Below, in pieces: positions 8,912-17,084 of a stretch of 64,000 bases of DNA. This stretch comes from Ruminococcus sp. (lineage in GTDB: Bacteria > Bacillota > Clostridia > Oscillospirales > Acutalibacteraceae), in NCBI GenBank assembly GCA_017416065.1, contig JAFQDM010000033.1, positions 62,001 to 126,000 on the forward strand, in the 5' to 3' direction. Within the stretch, counting starts at the first letter, position 1. Each line of letters begins with the position of its first letter. The translations under genes and the position numbers were made by a program. The notes under the pieces are model-generated. The model was not told the DNA's origin, did no database searches, and saw only the letters and a program-made list of their open reading frames with translations.

Positions 8912-9871
8912 ATGAGCACTTTCACACAAGAGCAACAGACTGATATCATCAAAAAAGCCAGAGACCTGACAGCAACCATTATGGCAGAAAAAGGAGAATT
9001 AAAGCAACTGCAGGCACAAAGATTTAAACCCATCCCTGAGGAGCCCTCAAGATTCGTACTCCCTAAGCCCGACAAAATACAGCCCCAGTATCCGCCTGCG
9101 CCCAAGTCATCTTACTCGTACACAGAGCATTGCAAGGTATACTTTAAGGAAAATACCCTCAAGGCAGTTTTACTGTTACCAGCATTTTTGATATTGGTGG
9201 TAGTTATTTACTTCTCATATCTCAGCCGACTCGAGGAGTATAACAAAGTGCTTGCTCAGACCCCCGAGTACCTGAAGGCAAGAGCCGAAGCAGAAGAAGT
9301 CGCCGCCGCACAGCAACAGGAGCAAGATGCCAAATATAAAGCACAGCAAGAAAAGTTCGATGCTGATTATAAGGAAAAAAAGGCTAACTACGACAACGTA
9401 ACCCTGCCCGAATATAAAACGGAATTGGCACAATGGGAAAACAATCAAAGCAGAAAAATTCAGATCATAGAAAACGAGCTTTCTCTGAATCAGACCGCTT
9501 TAGATGAACTGTACACACAAACAAAGTTGGTTTCTGCCACATACAGAGCCCTTTGGATACTGGATTGGCTCTACGAGGATATGAGCACATCCGACCACGA
9601 AATCCGCTACGCCACCGAGCTGCTGGACCGAGACAGACAGAGGCTTGCAACAGTTGAGGCAGGCAGAATAACACAGCGAGCCATCAACAATATGAACAAT
9701 ACTATGATGCAGGGCTTTGCCGCAGTATACAGCGCTATTGAGGACGGAAACGATATAGGAGAAGAAACCCTGGCTATACTTTCCAAAACAAGGCGCGATG
9801 TAAACATCGGCAACATTGTAGGCACAGCACAAAGGCACAACACAAACAAAATATTAAAGGGCTCAAAATAA
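8912..9871 (+). CDS. Hypothetical coiled-coil membrane protein
   Basis: A 319-residue protein of unknown function. Residues about 5-35 are helical, about 82-103 form one TM segment (AVLLLPAFLILVVVIYFSYL), and 110-190 are an Ala/Gln/Lys-rich coiled coil. The following segment (LDELYTQTKLV, then YRALWILDWLYEDM) resembles the LNRFYDRMNI-YRSLIPIGYM segment of the two proteins at 29801 and 30790, which suggests a shared family. An AACGGAGGAAAAC ribosome site fixes the start. It is controlled from a promoter flanked by XRE operators. Confidence 0.8.
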   Translation: MSTFTQEQQTDIIKKARDLTATIMAEKGELKQLQAQRFKPIPEEPSRFVLPKPDKIQPQYPPAPKSSYSYTEHCKVYFKENTLKAVLLLPAFLILVVVIYFSYLSRLEEYNKVLAQTPEYLKARAEAEEVAAAQQQEQDAKYKAQQEKFDADYKEKKANYDNVTLPEYKTELAQWENNQSRKIQIIENELSLNQTALDELYTQTKLVSATYRALWILDWLYEDMSTSDHEIRYATELLDRDRQRLATVEAGRITQRAINNMNNTMMQGFAAVYSAIEDGNDIGEETLAILSKTRRDVNIGNIVGTAQRHNTNKILKGSK

Positions 9872-9894
9872 ACATACGACCCCTCTGACATTCA

Positions 9895-9951
9895 CCCCGA
9901 CACCAAAAGCTTTAAAAAGAGATAAAGCTTTCAGGTATCGGGGCTGTTTTA
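9895..9951 (+). terminator. Intrinsic terminator after the coiled-coil gene
   Basis: Outer arms CCCCGA and TCGGGG plus an inner AAAGCTTT pairing, followed by CTGTTTTAT. Confidence 0.85.
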
Positions 9952-10071
9952 TAAGCAGATTTACGGTACAAGGCATCTCCGAAGGCACTCACATTCCTTC
10001 TTTTGAATTCTCACATACGCTTTGCAATCCGCACACCCTCTGCCCTGCCCGAAATAAATTTAACAAAAGTA

Positions 10072-10100
10072 TTGAGATAAGCAGGTTTTAGTGATATACT
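10072..10100 (+). promoter_or_regulatory. ychF promoter
   Basis: TTGAGA, 17-nt spacer, TATACT, 82 bp before the start codon. The rest of the 9952-10181 gap shows nothing else I can name. Confidence 0.8.
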
Positions 10101-10181
10101 GATAGTGTATGTACACATATAAGATGCTCATATTCTTATAAACTAAAGCAATTCAATACGCAAAGGAGATTCAGATATAAT

Positions 10182-11276
10182 ATGAAATTAGGTATTGTAG
10201 GTCTGCCCAACGTAGGCAAAAGCACACTTTTCAATGCTATCACAAACGCAGGCGCACAGTCTGCAAACTATCCTTTCTGCACCATCGAGCCCAACGTAGG
10301 CGTTGTGGCTGTGCCGGATAAGCGTCTGGACAAGCTCGCTGAAATGTACGACCCTGACAAATACACCCCTGCGACCATCGAATTCGTAGATATTGCAGGA
10401 CTTGTAAAGGGTGCCTCCAAGGGCGAGGGACTTGGCAACAAATTCCTTTCCAACATCCGTGAGTGCGATGCTATTGTGCACGTTGTCCGTTGCTTTGAGG
10501 ATGACGACATCATTCACGTTGAGGGCAGCGTAGACCCTGTCCGTGATATTGAAACAATAGACCTGGAACTTATCCTTGCAGATGCAGAGATGATCCAGCG
10601 CAGAATAGACAAGGCTCAGAAGATGCTCAAGGGCGACAAAAAGTACCAGGCAGAGGTTGACTTCTTTAAGCGAGTGCTTGCAGAGCTCAACGAAGGCCAC
10701 TCAGCACGCTCCGTTGAGTGCACAGAGGAGGAGGCCGCAATGCTTCAGACAGCAGCCCTGCTCACCTCAAAGCCCATCATCTATGCCGCAAATATGAGCG
10801 AGTCTGACTTTGCAAACGGAATCGAGAACAACGAAGGACTCAAAAAAGTCCGCGAGATCGCCGCTTTGGAGCATGCCGCAGTGCTTCCCATCTGCGCCAG
10901 CACAGAGGCTGACATTGCAGAGATGGACTACGAGGACAAGATCATGTTCCTTGCAGAGCTGGGACTTGAGCAGTCGGGACTTGACCGCCTTATAAACGAA
11001 TGCTACACCCTTCTGGGACTTATCTCCTTCCTCACGGCAGGCAAGCAGGAGGTAAGAGCTTGGACAATCAAGAACGGCACAAAGGCTCCGGGTGCTGCAG
11101 GAAAGATACATACAGACTTTGAGCGCGGCTTCATCCGTGCAGAGGTCATCGCTTACGAAGACCTTATCGCCTGCGGCTCCATGACCGCCGCAAAGGAAAA
11201 GGGACTTGTCCGCAGTGAGGGTAAGGAGTACGTTATGAAGGACGGCGACGTGGTGCTCTTCCGCTTCAACGTATAA
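10182..11276 (+). CDS. ychF: Redox-regulated ATPase YchF
   Basis: A 364-residue Obg-family P-loop protein of standard YchF length. G1 is [15 protein letters not shown] (residues 6-20) and G3 is [14 protein letters not shown]. The G4 position reads NMSE rather than NKxD, the known reason why YchF prefers ATP to GTP. The C-terminal TGS domain (about 280-363) ends in the [10 protein letters not shown] motif. YchF binds ribosomes and influences stress responses in other bacteria. It is monocistronic between its own promoter and terminator; the ribosome site is AAGGAG. Confidence 0.97.
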   Translation: MKLGIVGLPNVGKSTLFNAITNAGAQSANYPFCTIEPNVGVVAVPDKRLDKLAEMYDPDKYTPATIEFVDIAGLVKGASKGEGLGNKFLSNIRECDAIVHVVRCFEDDDIIHVEGSVDPVRDIETIDLELILADAEMIQRRIDKAQKMLKGDKKYQAEVDFFKRVLAELNEGHSARSVECTEEEAAMLQTAALLTSKPIIYAANMSESDFANGIENNEGLKKVREIAALEHAAVLPICASTEADIAEMDYEDKIMFLAELGLEQSGLDRLINECYTLLGLISFLTAGKQEVRAWTIKNGTKAPGAAGKIHTDFERGFIRAEVIAYEDLIACGSMTAAKEKGLVRSEGKEYVMKDGDVVLFRFNV

Positions 11277-11314
11277 TACACATTAAACGATATATATCAC
11301 AAGGCTAAAAAAAT

Positions 11315-11352
11315 GAGCGTGCAGAGTTTTTATACCCTGCACGCTCTGTTTT
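11315..11352. terminator. Bidirectional terminator between ychF and the dockerin operon
   Basis: Arms GAGCGTGCAG and CTGCACGCTC with a 12-nt loop. T runs follow on the plus strand (TGTTTTTATT) and on the minus strand (CATTTTTTTAG). A near-identical hairpin lies at 46023, also past a dockerin operon. Confidence 0.9.
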
Positions 11353-11371
11353 TATTAAGATTGATTTTTAA

Positions 11372-12064
11372 TCAGTAAGGAAGCCCCACCAGATACTTCT
11401 GAATTGCCGTAGCATCTCTTATGTCTCTATTTCCGTCACGGTTGAAGTCGGAGATGGCACAAGGCTCGCCTTCTTCCGGCATAGCCGCAAAAAACGACTC
11501 CGTAAACCCGCTGAGTTCGGCAAGGCACTTTTGAATGTACGTGGCATCCTTAACGGTAAGCTTTCTGTCCTCATCCATATCGCCTATAAGTCTGCCAACT
11601 CCTGCCTCGGTAAAGACATTCTCTATACCTTCAATTTTCATATCGTATGCTTTTATTAAATCGTAGACCTCACCCGTTTTGGGAATAAATACACCATAGC
11701 CATATGCAAACGGATATGCAATGTCAAGAGAATAGAAAACATAATCGCCCAAAACATCCACATTAGGCAAAGGCGACACCATATTAGACTTCAAGTGAAT
11801 TAACACAAAATCGGGAGTTGCTTCATCATTTGTAGAAGCATCTTCACAACTATAGTATTCATAGCTCTCATGGTAATATAAAATTTCCCAATTAGGCTCT
11901 TCACCATCATCAACAGGAAGTGCTTTTGGAATAACCATCCCCTCATACTTGTACTTATTATCAGGATCTATTTCCGATATGCTCATACCTGAAACAGAAA
12001 CTATTCCCAACAAAAAAGTTATTACCAAAACAAAAGCTGTAATTATAATCTTGTTATTCTTCAT
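11372..12064 (-). CDS. Secreted protein with C-terminal dockerin
   Basis: A 230-residue protein with a signal peptide (residues 1-28). A unique domain of unknown function covers about 35-155. The C-terminus is a type I dockerin with two calcium-loop repeats: GDMDEDRKLTVKDATYIQK and FNRDGNRDIRDATAIQK, ending YLVGLPY. Dockerins attach proteins to cohesin scaffolds; no cohesin is seen in this window. It lies 18 bp after the subtilase-dockerin gene and is probably cotranscribed, so it could be an inhibitor, partner or substrate of that protein, but nothing in the sequence decides this. Confidence 0.85.
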   Translation of the reverse strand: MKNNKIIITAFVLVITFLLGIVSVSGMSISEIDPDNKYKYEGMVIPKALPVDDGEEPNWEILYYHESYEYYSCEDASTNDEATPDFVLIHLKSNMVSPLPNVDVLGDYVFYSLDIAYPFAYGYGVFIPKTGEVYDLIKAYDMKIEGIENVFTEAGVGRLIGDMDEDRKLTVKDATYIQKCLAELSGFTESFFAAMPEEGEPCAISDFNRDGNRDIRDATAIQKYLVGLPY

Positions 12065-12082
12065 AGAATCACCTCTTTATTT

Positions 12083-14629
12083 TTAGTAAGGCAGACCTGC
12101 AATATGTTTTTTGAGATCTGTTGTATCAGTTACATTCACTACTCCATCACAGTTAAAATCAAGCAGAACACTTTGTATGTTTTTATATGTGCCGCTTCCT
12201 GCTATATATAATCCTATTTTTGTAGCATCAGTAACATCTAATATACCATTATAATCCATATCTCCCGGTCTGTAGTTAATGTCTTCCAACACCCACATTC
12301 TGTAGCTATTAATTACAGGTGCGCCAGTAGAACGAACAAACACACCTGTTGACGAAGTGTAGGATAGTATATTATTGCTTCCTCCACTTACTGATGTAAA
12401 CAAATAAGCATCGGGTTCTAAGGAAATATCAGTTTCCCAAGAACGCATGGAAAGATTAATGTTGCCTGATCCCACTACAGCTTTATAGTATGGGTTACTT
12501 CCCACCTTTGCACCAAAATTAATCTTTGTTTCCTCATTTGCAAACGCAGGACAAAGCTCATAGTGTCCGGGAGTTCCTTTGATAACCCACTGCTGTGCTT
12601 CTCCGCCGGTAAAATTCTCCATTACCGCTTCATTATTTGAGTTAAGAGTTAAATACTTATCGGAATAATAGTTTCTTATGTAGTATATTCCTTCTTCGGA
12701 AGTTGGTGCAATATAAGACTTATCTGTACTGTAAGCATAACCATACCGAACAGTTTCTGTAGTAGTGCTTGCTTTCAATATTCGAATCTCATAGTTCCAC
12801 TGAGAACTGCTTAATGGTACATATGCCATTTCAGTGGAACTCTTTTTGTCGTTAACAGTCCCAATCTTTGAACTGCCCACCAATTGATTGTAACGATAAA
12901 TATACAAATCTAAGTTCACGTCATCTCCCGGATCTAATGACGTACTACTATTATGACTTACTCCATCATCAAAATTGTTTTCTTTTAGCCAAGTAACACT
13001 TACGTTCATATTAGTTGGATCATTTGATGTATTTCCCATTGGAAGCATAAATCGGCGAATTGCTTGTGTACTTGATGAATTAAATCTTCCTACACCATAA
13101 GTACCCTGGCTAACAATACTTGCCATAATAAACGCATCAGGTACTCCTGCGCCCTGCCTTTCCGTTATTCCCTGTACCATTGTTTCAATGGGTTCATTAT
13201 CATTTGACGAACCAACCTTCCTATGACAAGAAGCCAAAACTATCGCTTTAATGACACTAGGATACACAGCCAAAGAAGGCTTTAGTTCTATAATATTTGC
13301 AATTATTCCAGTCAATACAGGTGTTGCTGAACTCGTTCCCCCCGATAAAATATTGTGAGATATAATTACATCCGGTTTTTCACAGCCGATTGAAGCTGAA
13401 CTAGTCTTTCTATTTATGTAATTACTGTCTCCCCATAAAACATCATCATTCAAATTAACAGTATTATTATCATTAAATGCACCAACGGCGATTACATTAT
13501 GCCCCATTGCAGGTGAAACCACTCTTTTGAAATCATCAGAATTCGCATAATTACCAGCAGCTGATACTATCGTTATGTTATGCTGCGACACAATATGATC
13601 AAACCACTTATCTTGTGTACTATACGAATACTCTGAATCACTCGTTTGGCTTTTATACTTCCACGCAAAACTCACATTGATTACAGAAACACCATTTGAA
13701 ATTAATGATTCAATGTCTTCATAATCTGAATCGGAACAGTACAACTCTGCTTCCGGAGCAAATCCATTATCTCTGCCGACTAATATACGCGCAGTATTAG
13801 TTACATGACTACCTGGTGTTGCATTTCCAACTGCATATATTCTTTCGTACACCAACTCTTCACAATCCAATTCAGGATAACCATTCATTTCTACACTGCC
13901 AATTTTTACATTCTCTCCAGATAAGCCCATTTTATTTATCACTTTATTAAGACCCATATACTCTTTTATAGTATTAGACGTACAATCCATCTTTATTTGT
14001 TCAGGGTAATAATTCATCTCGTAAATAGCAGATTTTTTGCAAGCTTCATCAAGCTGACTGGAAGTTAGCTCTGCAATAATCATCGGTGCATACTGGCTAT
14101 TAAAAGTAATATCAGCTTCATTTAACTGTATATCTTTTATTAGTTTTGTAGACTTTTCATTGTACTTTGCTCTTGAAAACTCACGGCGAGTCATAATGTA
14201 CTCGTCTGTTTTCTTTCGCTCGCTTTCTCTCTGCTTTTGGGTTCTTTCAAGGTATGCCTGCATCTGAGCATCTGCACCATCTTGGCCCTTTTTCAGATTA
14301 TTGAGCAAAGTTGTCGATGGCATCTCGTAATCTTCTACTACCTCCTCTGCAGAAAAGCCAACCTTTTCAGCCGTTAAGGTATCAATTTCTGCTTGATCAA
14401 CATCCGTATACCAAATTGCAACAGGTATCTTTTCCTCAGGGGATGCGGTTGACATCTTCTCTTTGAGGGCAGAATCAATTTTATCCTCAGGATTTACAGG
14501 TATCTGCGCCGTGGAATCTGCCGTCAGCCTTTCACTCTCTGCACTTACAGGCATGGAAACGCTCAGCAATACCATCAGCATTGCCATAAGCATACACAAT
14601 GCAGATATTGTATTTTTCTTATTTAACAT
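12083..14629 (-). CDS. S8 subtilase-like protein with ricin-type domain and C-terminal dockerin
   Basis: An 848-residue secreted protein: signal peptide (1-30), prodomain-like region (about 40-215), subtilase fold (about 235-480), a beta-sandwich (about 515-640), a ricin-B-like region (about 645-770, YYIRNYYSDKYLTL ... QQW) and a dockerin (about 780-848, ending KKHIAGLPY). His275 (GSHVTNTA), oxyanion Asn360 (SAAGN) and Ser433 (GTSSATP) align with the subtilase family. The usual Asp position reads Glu247 (KIGSVEMNG). It probably degrades or binds extracellular protein; activity is uncertain because of that change. It is the first gene of a two-gene operon. Confidence 0.88.
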   Translation of the reverse strand: MLNKKNTISALCMLMAMLMVLLSVSMPVSAESERLTADSTAQIPVNPEDKIDSALKEKMSTASPEEKIPVAIWYTDVDQAEIDTLTAEKVGFSAEEVVEDYEMPSTTLLNNLKKGQDGADAQMQAYLERTQKQRESERKKTDEYIMTRREFSRAKYNEKSTKLIKDIQLNEADITFNSQYAPMIIAELTSSQLDEACKKSAIYEMNYYPEQIKMDCTSNTIKEYMGLNKVINKMGLSGENVKIGSVEMNGYPELDCEELVYERIYAVGNATPGSHVTNTARILVGRDNGFAPEAELYCSDSDYEDIESLISNGVSVINVSFAWKYKSQTSDSEYSYSTQDKWFDHIVSQHNITIVSAAGNYANSDDFKRVVSPAMGHNVIAVGAFNDNNTVNLNDDVLWGDSNYINRKTSSASIGCEKPDVIISHNILSGGTSSATPVLTGIIANIIELKPSLAVYPSVIKAIVLASCHRKVGSSNDNEPIETMVQGITERQGAGVPDAFIMASIVSQGTYGVGRFNSSSTQAIRRFMLPMGNTSNDPTNMNVSVTWLKENNFDDGVSHNSSTSLDPGDDVNLDLYIYRYNQLVGSSKIGTVNDKKSSTEMAYVPLSSSQWNYEIRILKASTTTETVRYGYAYSTDKSYIAPTSEEGIYYIRNYYSDKYLTLNSNNEAVMENFTGGEAQQWVIKGTPGHYELCPAFANEETKINFGAKVGSNPYYKAVVGSGNINLSMRSWETDISLEPDAYLFTSVSGGSNNILSYTSSTGVFVRSTGAPVINSYRMWVLEDINYRPGDMDYNGILDVTDATKIGLYIAGSGTYKNIQSVLLDFNCDGVVNVTDTTDLKKHIAGLPY

Positions 14630-14713
14630 ATATATGCCTCCTTTGAACTAAAAATACAGTCTTGTGCTTTTGCTTCTTTAGTATTATTTGTAAAACTATT
14701 CCCTTACATAAAA

Positions 14714-14745
14714 AAAATTCTTCTTTGTCCATTGGAGACACCTCT
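14714..14745 (-). promoter_or_regulatory. Conserved 32-nt leader box (copy A)
   Basis: Lies 85 bp before the subtilase start codon within the predicted 5' leader. It matches 47638-47669, in front of the other dockerin operon, at 29 of 32 positions by eye. The minus strand begins AGAGGTGTCTCC. No protein or RNA class known to me matches. Confidence 0.6.
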
Positions 14746-14859
14746 TTCCATATTCAGCATTCGACAAAACAAACGAAGTTCTCAGCATCTATTTGTTAAT
14801 ATTCCATAGGTTTAATCAGAAATTCGTGTGCTTTTTATATATTTTTTCTATCTACATTC

Positions 14860-14888
14860 ATAATATCATTAGTAGCACTATTTGTCAA
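14860..14888 (-). promoter_or_regulatory. Promoter of the subtilase-dockerin operon
   Basis: TTGACA, 17-nt spacer, TATTAT on the minus strand. The hexamers are the same as those before the dockerin operon at 47777. It predicts a leader of about 225 nt. Confidence 0.78.
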
Positions 14889-14968
14889 TAGTATTTTGTA
14901 TAGCATATTATTGTATATTAAAATTTATAGCTTCATTATAATCACAATGAAGTTCTATATAAAAAATA

Positions 14969-15006
14969 AAACGGCTGATTCCGATATAAAAAGGAAACAG
15001 CCGTTT
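14969..15006. terminator. Hairpin with T tract downstream of 5S rRNA
   Basis: Arms AAACGGCTG and CAGCCGTTT with an inner TTCC/GGAA pairing. The minus strand continues TTATTTTTTAT, so it could act as a second terminator for 5S rRNA transcription. Confidence 0.65.
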
Positions 15007-15024
15007 CTTTGTGCTCTGAATTTT

Positions 15025-15051
15025 AAAAAAAACGACCACCCTATTGGGTGG
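15025..15051 (-). terminator. Terminator of the 5S rRNA gene
   Basis: On the minus strand ACCACCC and GGGTGGT enclose AATA and are followed by CGTTTTTTTT, starting 10 nt past the 5S 3' end. Confidence 0.85.
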
Positions 15052-15060
15052 TAGCTTAAA

Positions 15061-15177
<117 letters not shown>

Positions 15178-15214
15178 CTTATTTTGTTGTGCCGTCTCTC
15201 TTGACGACTTGCTC

Positions 15215-15243
15215 ATTATACTACCCTATTTCAAAAAATGCAA
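15215..15243 (-). promoter_or_regulatory. Promoter of the solitary 5S rRNA gene
   Basis: TTGCAT, 17-nt spacer, TATAAT on the minus strand, 37 bp before the 5S 5' end. The spacer carries a GGGTAG run next to the -10. Confidence 0.8.
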
Positions 15244-15331
15244 GCCTTTTTTTTAAAAAAATTAAATAAGTTAAACAACGGATACGAATTCCTGTTTTTT
15301 TACTTTATCTTACACTATTTTTATATTATGT

Positions 15332-15360
15332 TTGACTATTATACAAATTAATAGTACAAT
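15332..15360 (+). promoter_or_regulatory. Promoter of the lipoprotein gene at 15432
   Basis: TTGACT, 17-nt spacer, TACAAT; about 65 nt of leader before the start codon. Confidence 0.75.
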
Positions 15361-15431
15361 GTCTATATATATTGTTTTTACTCGAAAATTATCGGTTTTA
15401 TACACAAAATAAAGCATTTGGAGGTATTCTT

Positions 15432-17000
15432 ATGAAAAAAAGGATCTTTGCAATTTTTCTGTGTGCATTGCTGGCACTTACGGCTATGGTTTCCCTGGGA
15501 GGCTGCTCCCCAAAGGACGACAACTACCCAGTGACCGTTGGTCAGACCAAGATCACGGATAAACCGGAAAAGGTAGCCGTGCTTTCAGACAACCTTGCAG
15601 ACATTATATATTATATGGGATACAGCACCCAGATCTGCGCCATCAGCGATGCCTGCACTCAGGAGGAGCTCACAAAGTATATTGAGTCCGTAGGCAGCGA
15701 GACAGCCCCCGACATAGACGGCTTGGTACGCTGCGGAGCAAAGTACGTGCTGACAGACACTCCCCTCTCAGAAACGGTAATGGGCAAGCTTTCTGACCAC
15801 GGCATCAAGGTGCTCTGCTTTATGACACCCACAACAGCCGAACAGCTTGCAACTCTTTACAGCACCATAGGCTCCATCTTTGCAGGCAAGCCTGACGGTC
15901 AGAACACCGCAAAGGATGCCTACACCAGACTGATAAGCACCATTGAACAGGCAGAAAAAGAGGTCGAAGGCTCCACGGTAGTCAAGCTCGTGTGCTACCT
16001 TTACCTTGACGAGGACAACAACCTTTGCTCCTTTAACAGCACTACCTGCGAGGGTATGATTCTGGATTACGTAAGCGCTACAAACGTTGCAACAAACTTC
16101 CTGGAGGAAAAAGTAGACGAGAACATCCTCCGTCTCTCCAACCCCGACTACGTGTTCTATGACAACGAAGAGACCCTCAATTATCTGAAAGACAACCAGA
16201 CCCTTGCATCCATGAATGCAATCAAAAATAACAACACCTACATACTCCCCAGAACAGCCCTCCAGCGACTGGGCGGCAGTATGATCGCAACTCAGAGCTT
16301 TATGATCTCCAAAATGTTCCCCGCAAGCATCTCTGAGAACACAACAGGCGAATCCTACGCAGAAAAGTACGGAATCACCATTACGGACACAACAAGCTAC
16401 AAAGCAGGAGACGACAACGAGGACATCAAGGCCATTCAGCAGAGGCTTATGGACTTAGGCTATCTGGTGCTTGAAGGCGGCGACGAAGCCACCACCTACT
16501 TCGGCGGCAAAACAGAGTCAGCTCTCCAGAGCTTCCAGACTGCAAACGGCATTGAGGCAACGGGAATTGCAGACAAGGATACACTCTCAGTCCTCTTCCT
16601 CTCCACTACCCTTTCCGTATCCGGTCAGACCGTGGCTCCCGACGGAGCTTCAGAAACTCCCACAGAGCCCGAGGAGACCCAGCCCTCTACAGGTGCTGAG
16701 GAGCCTGCAACGTCTGCTCAGAGCAGCGGCAGCACCAACGGCTACGGCATTGACCTCTCTTCCTCAAAAGCCTACAGCGCAGGGGACGAGCACCCCGACA
16801 TTGCAGTTATCCAGCAAAGACTTGAGGAGCTTCTGTACATATCCTTCTCTGACGGAGATACATACACAAACTACTTTGGACCCGGCACGGAAAATGCAAT
16901 CACCCGTTTCCAGGAAAGCAACGGTCTTTCTGCCACGGGTCAGGCTGACTACGAGACCCTGAAGGTACTCTTCAGCGCAGAGGCAAAGCAGCCTAACTAA
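15432..17000 (+). CDS. Substrate-binding-fold lipoprotein with two peptidoglycan-binding domains
   Basis: A 522-residue protein from the ATG at 15432, which follows GGAGGTATT. The lipobox LGGC puts the lipidated Cys at residue 25. Residues about 35-300 form a BtuF/FhuD-like binding fold (EKVAVLSDNLADIIYYMGY, then TAEQLATLYSTIGSIFAGK). Two PG_binding_1 repeats follow at about 325-390 and 450-515 (each with D/N-D/P-DI..IQQRL ... TE.A(I/L)..FQ), joined by a Thr/Pro/Glu-rich linker. No ABC permease is nearby. It may bind a metal chelate or vitamin while tethered to the wall, or serve as an envelope scaffold; the ligand is unknown. Confidence 0.85.
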   Translation: MKKRIFAIFLCALLALTAMVSLGGCSPKDDNYPVTVGQTKITDKPEKVAVLSDNLADIIYYMGYSTQICAISDACTQEELTKYIESVGSETAPDIDGLVRCGAKYVLTDTPLSETVMGKLSDHGIKVLCFMTPTTAEQLATLYSTIGSIFAGKPDGQNTAKDAYTRLISTIEQAEKEVEGSTVVKLVCYLYLDEDNNLCSFNSTTCEGMILDYVSATNVATNFLEEKVDENILRLSNPDYVFYDNEETLNYLKDNQTLASMNAIKNNNTYILPRTALQRLGGSMIATQSFMISKMFPASISENTTGESYAEKYGITITDTTSYKAGDDNEDIKAIQQRLMDLGYLVLEGGDEATTYFGGKTESALQSFQTANGIEATGIADKDTLSVLFLSTTLSVSGQTVAPDGASETPTEPEETQPSTGAEEPATSAQSSGSTNGYGIDLSSSKAYSAGDEHPDIAVIQQRLEELLYISFSDGDTYTNYFGPGTENAITRFQESNGLSATGQADYETLKVLFSAEAKQPN

Positions 17001-17029
17001 ATATCCTCCGCATAAATCAGCATAAACAA

Positions 17030-17070
17030 AACCGTCGCAATCAGCTCACAGCTCTGCGACGGTTTATTAT
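17030..17070 (+). terminator. Terminator between convergent lipoprotein genes
   Basis: Arms AACCGTCGCA and TGCGACGGTT followed by TATTATTTT. Confidence 0.85.
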
Positions 17071-17084
17071 TTTACATTCACAAA

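Noticed and set aside
8342..9871. Prophage remnant suggested by the XRE gene and coiled-coil protein
   Set aside because: No integrase, structural or lysis gene and no att-like repeat; the surroundings are housekeeping genes.
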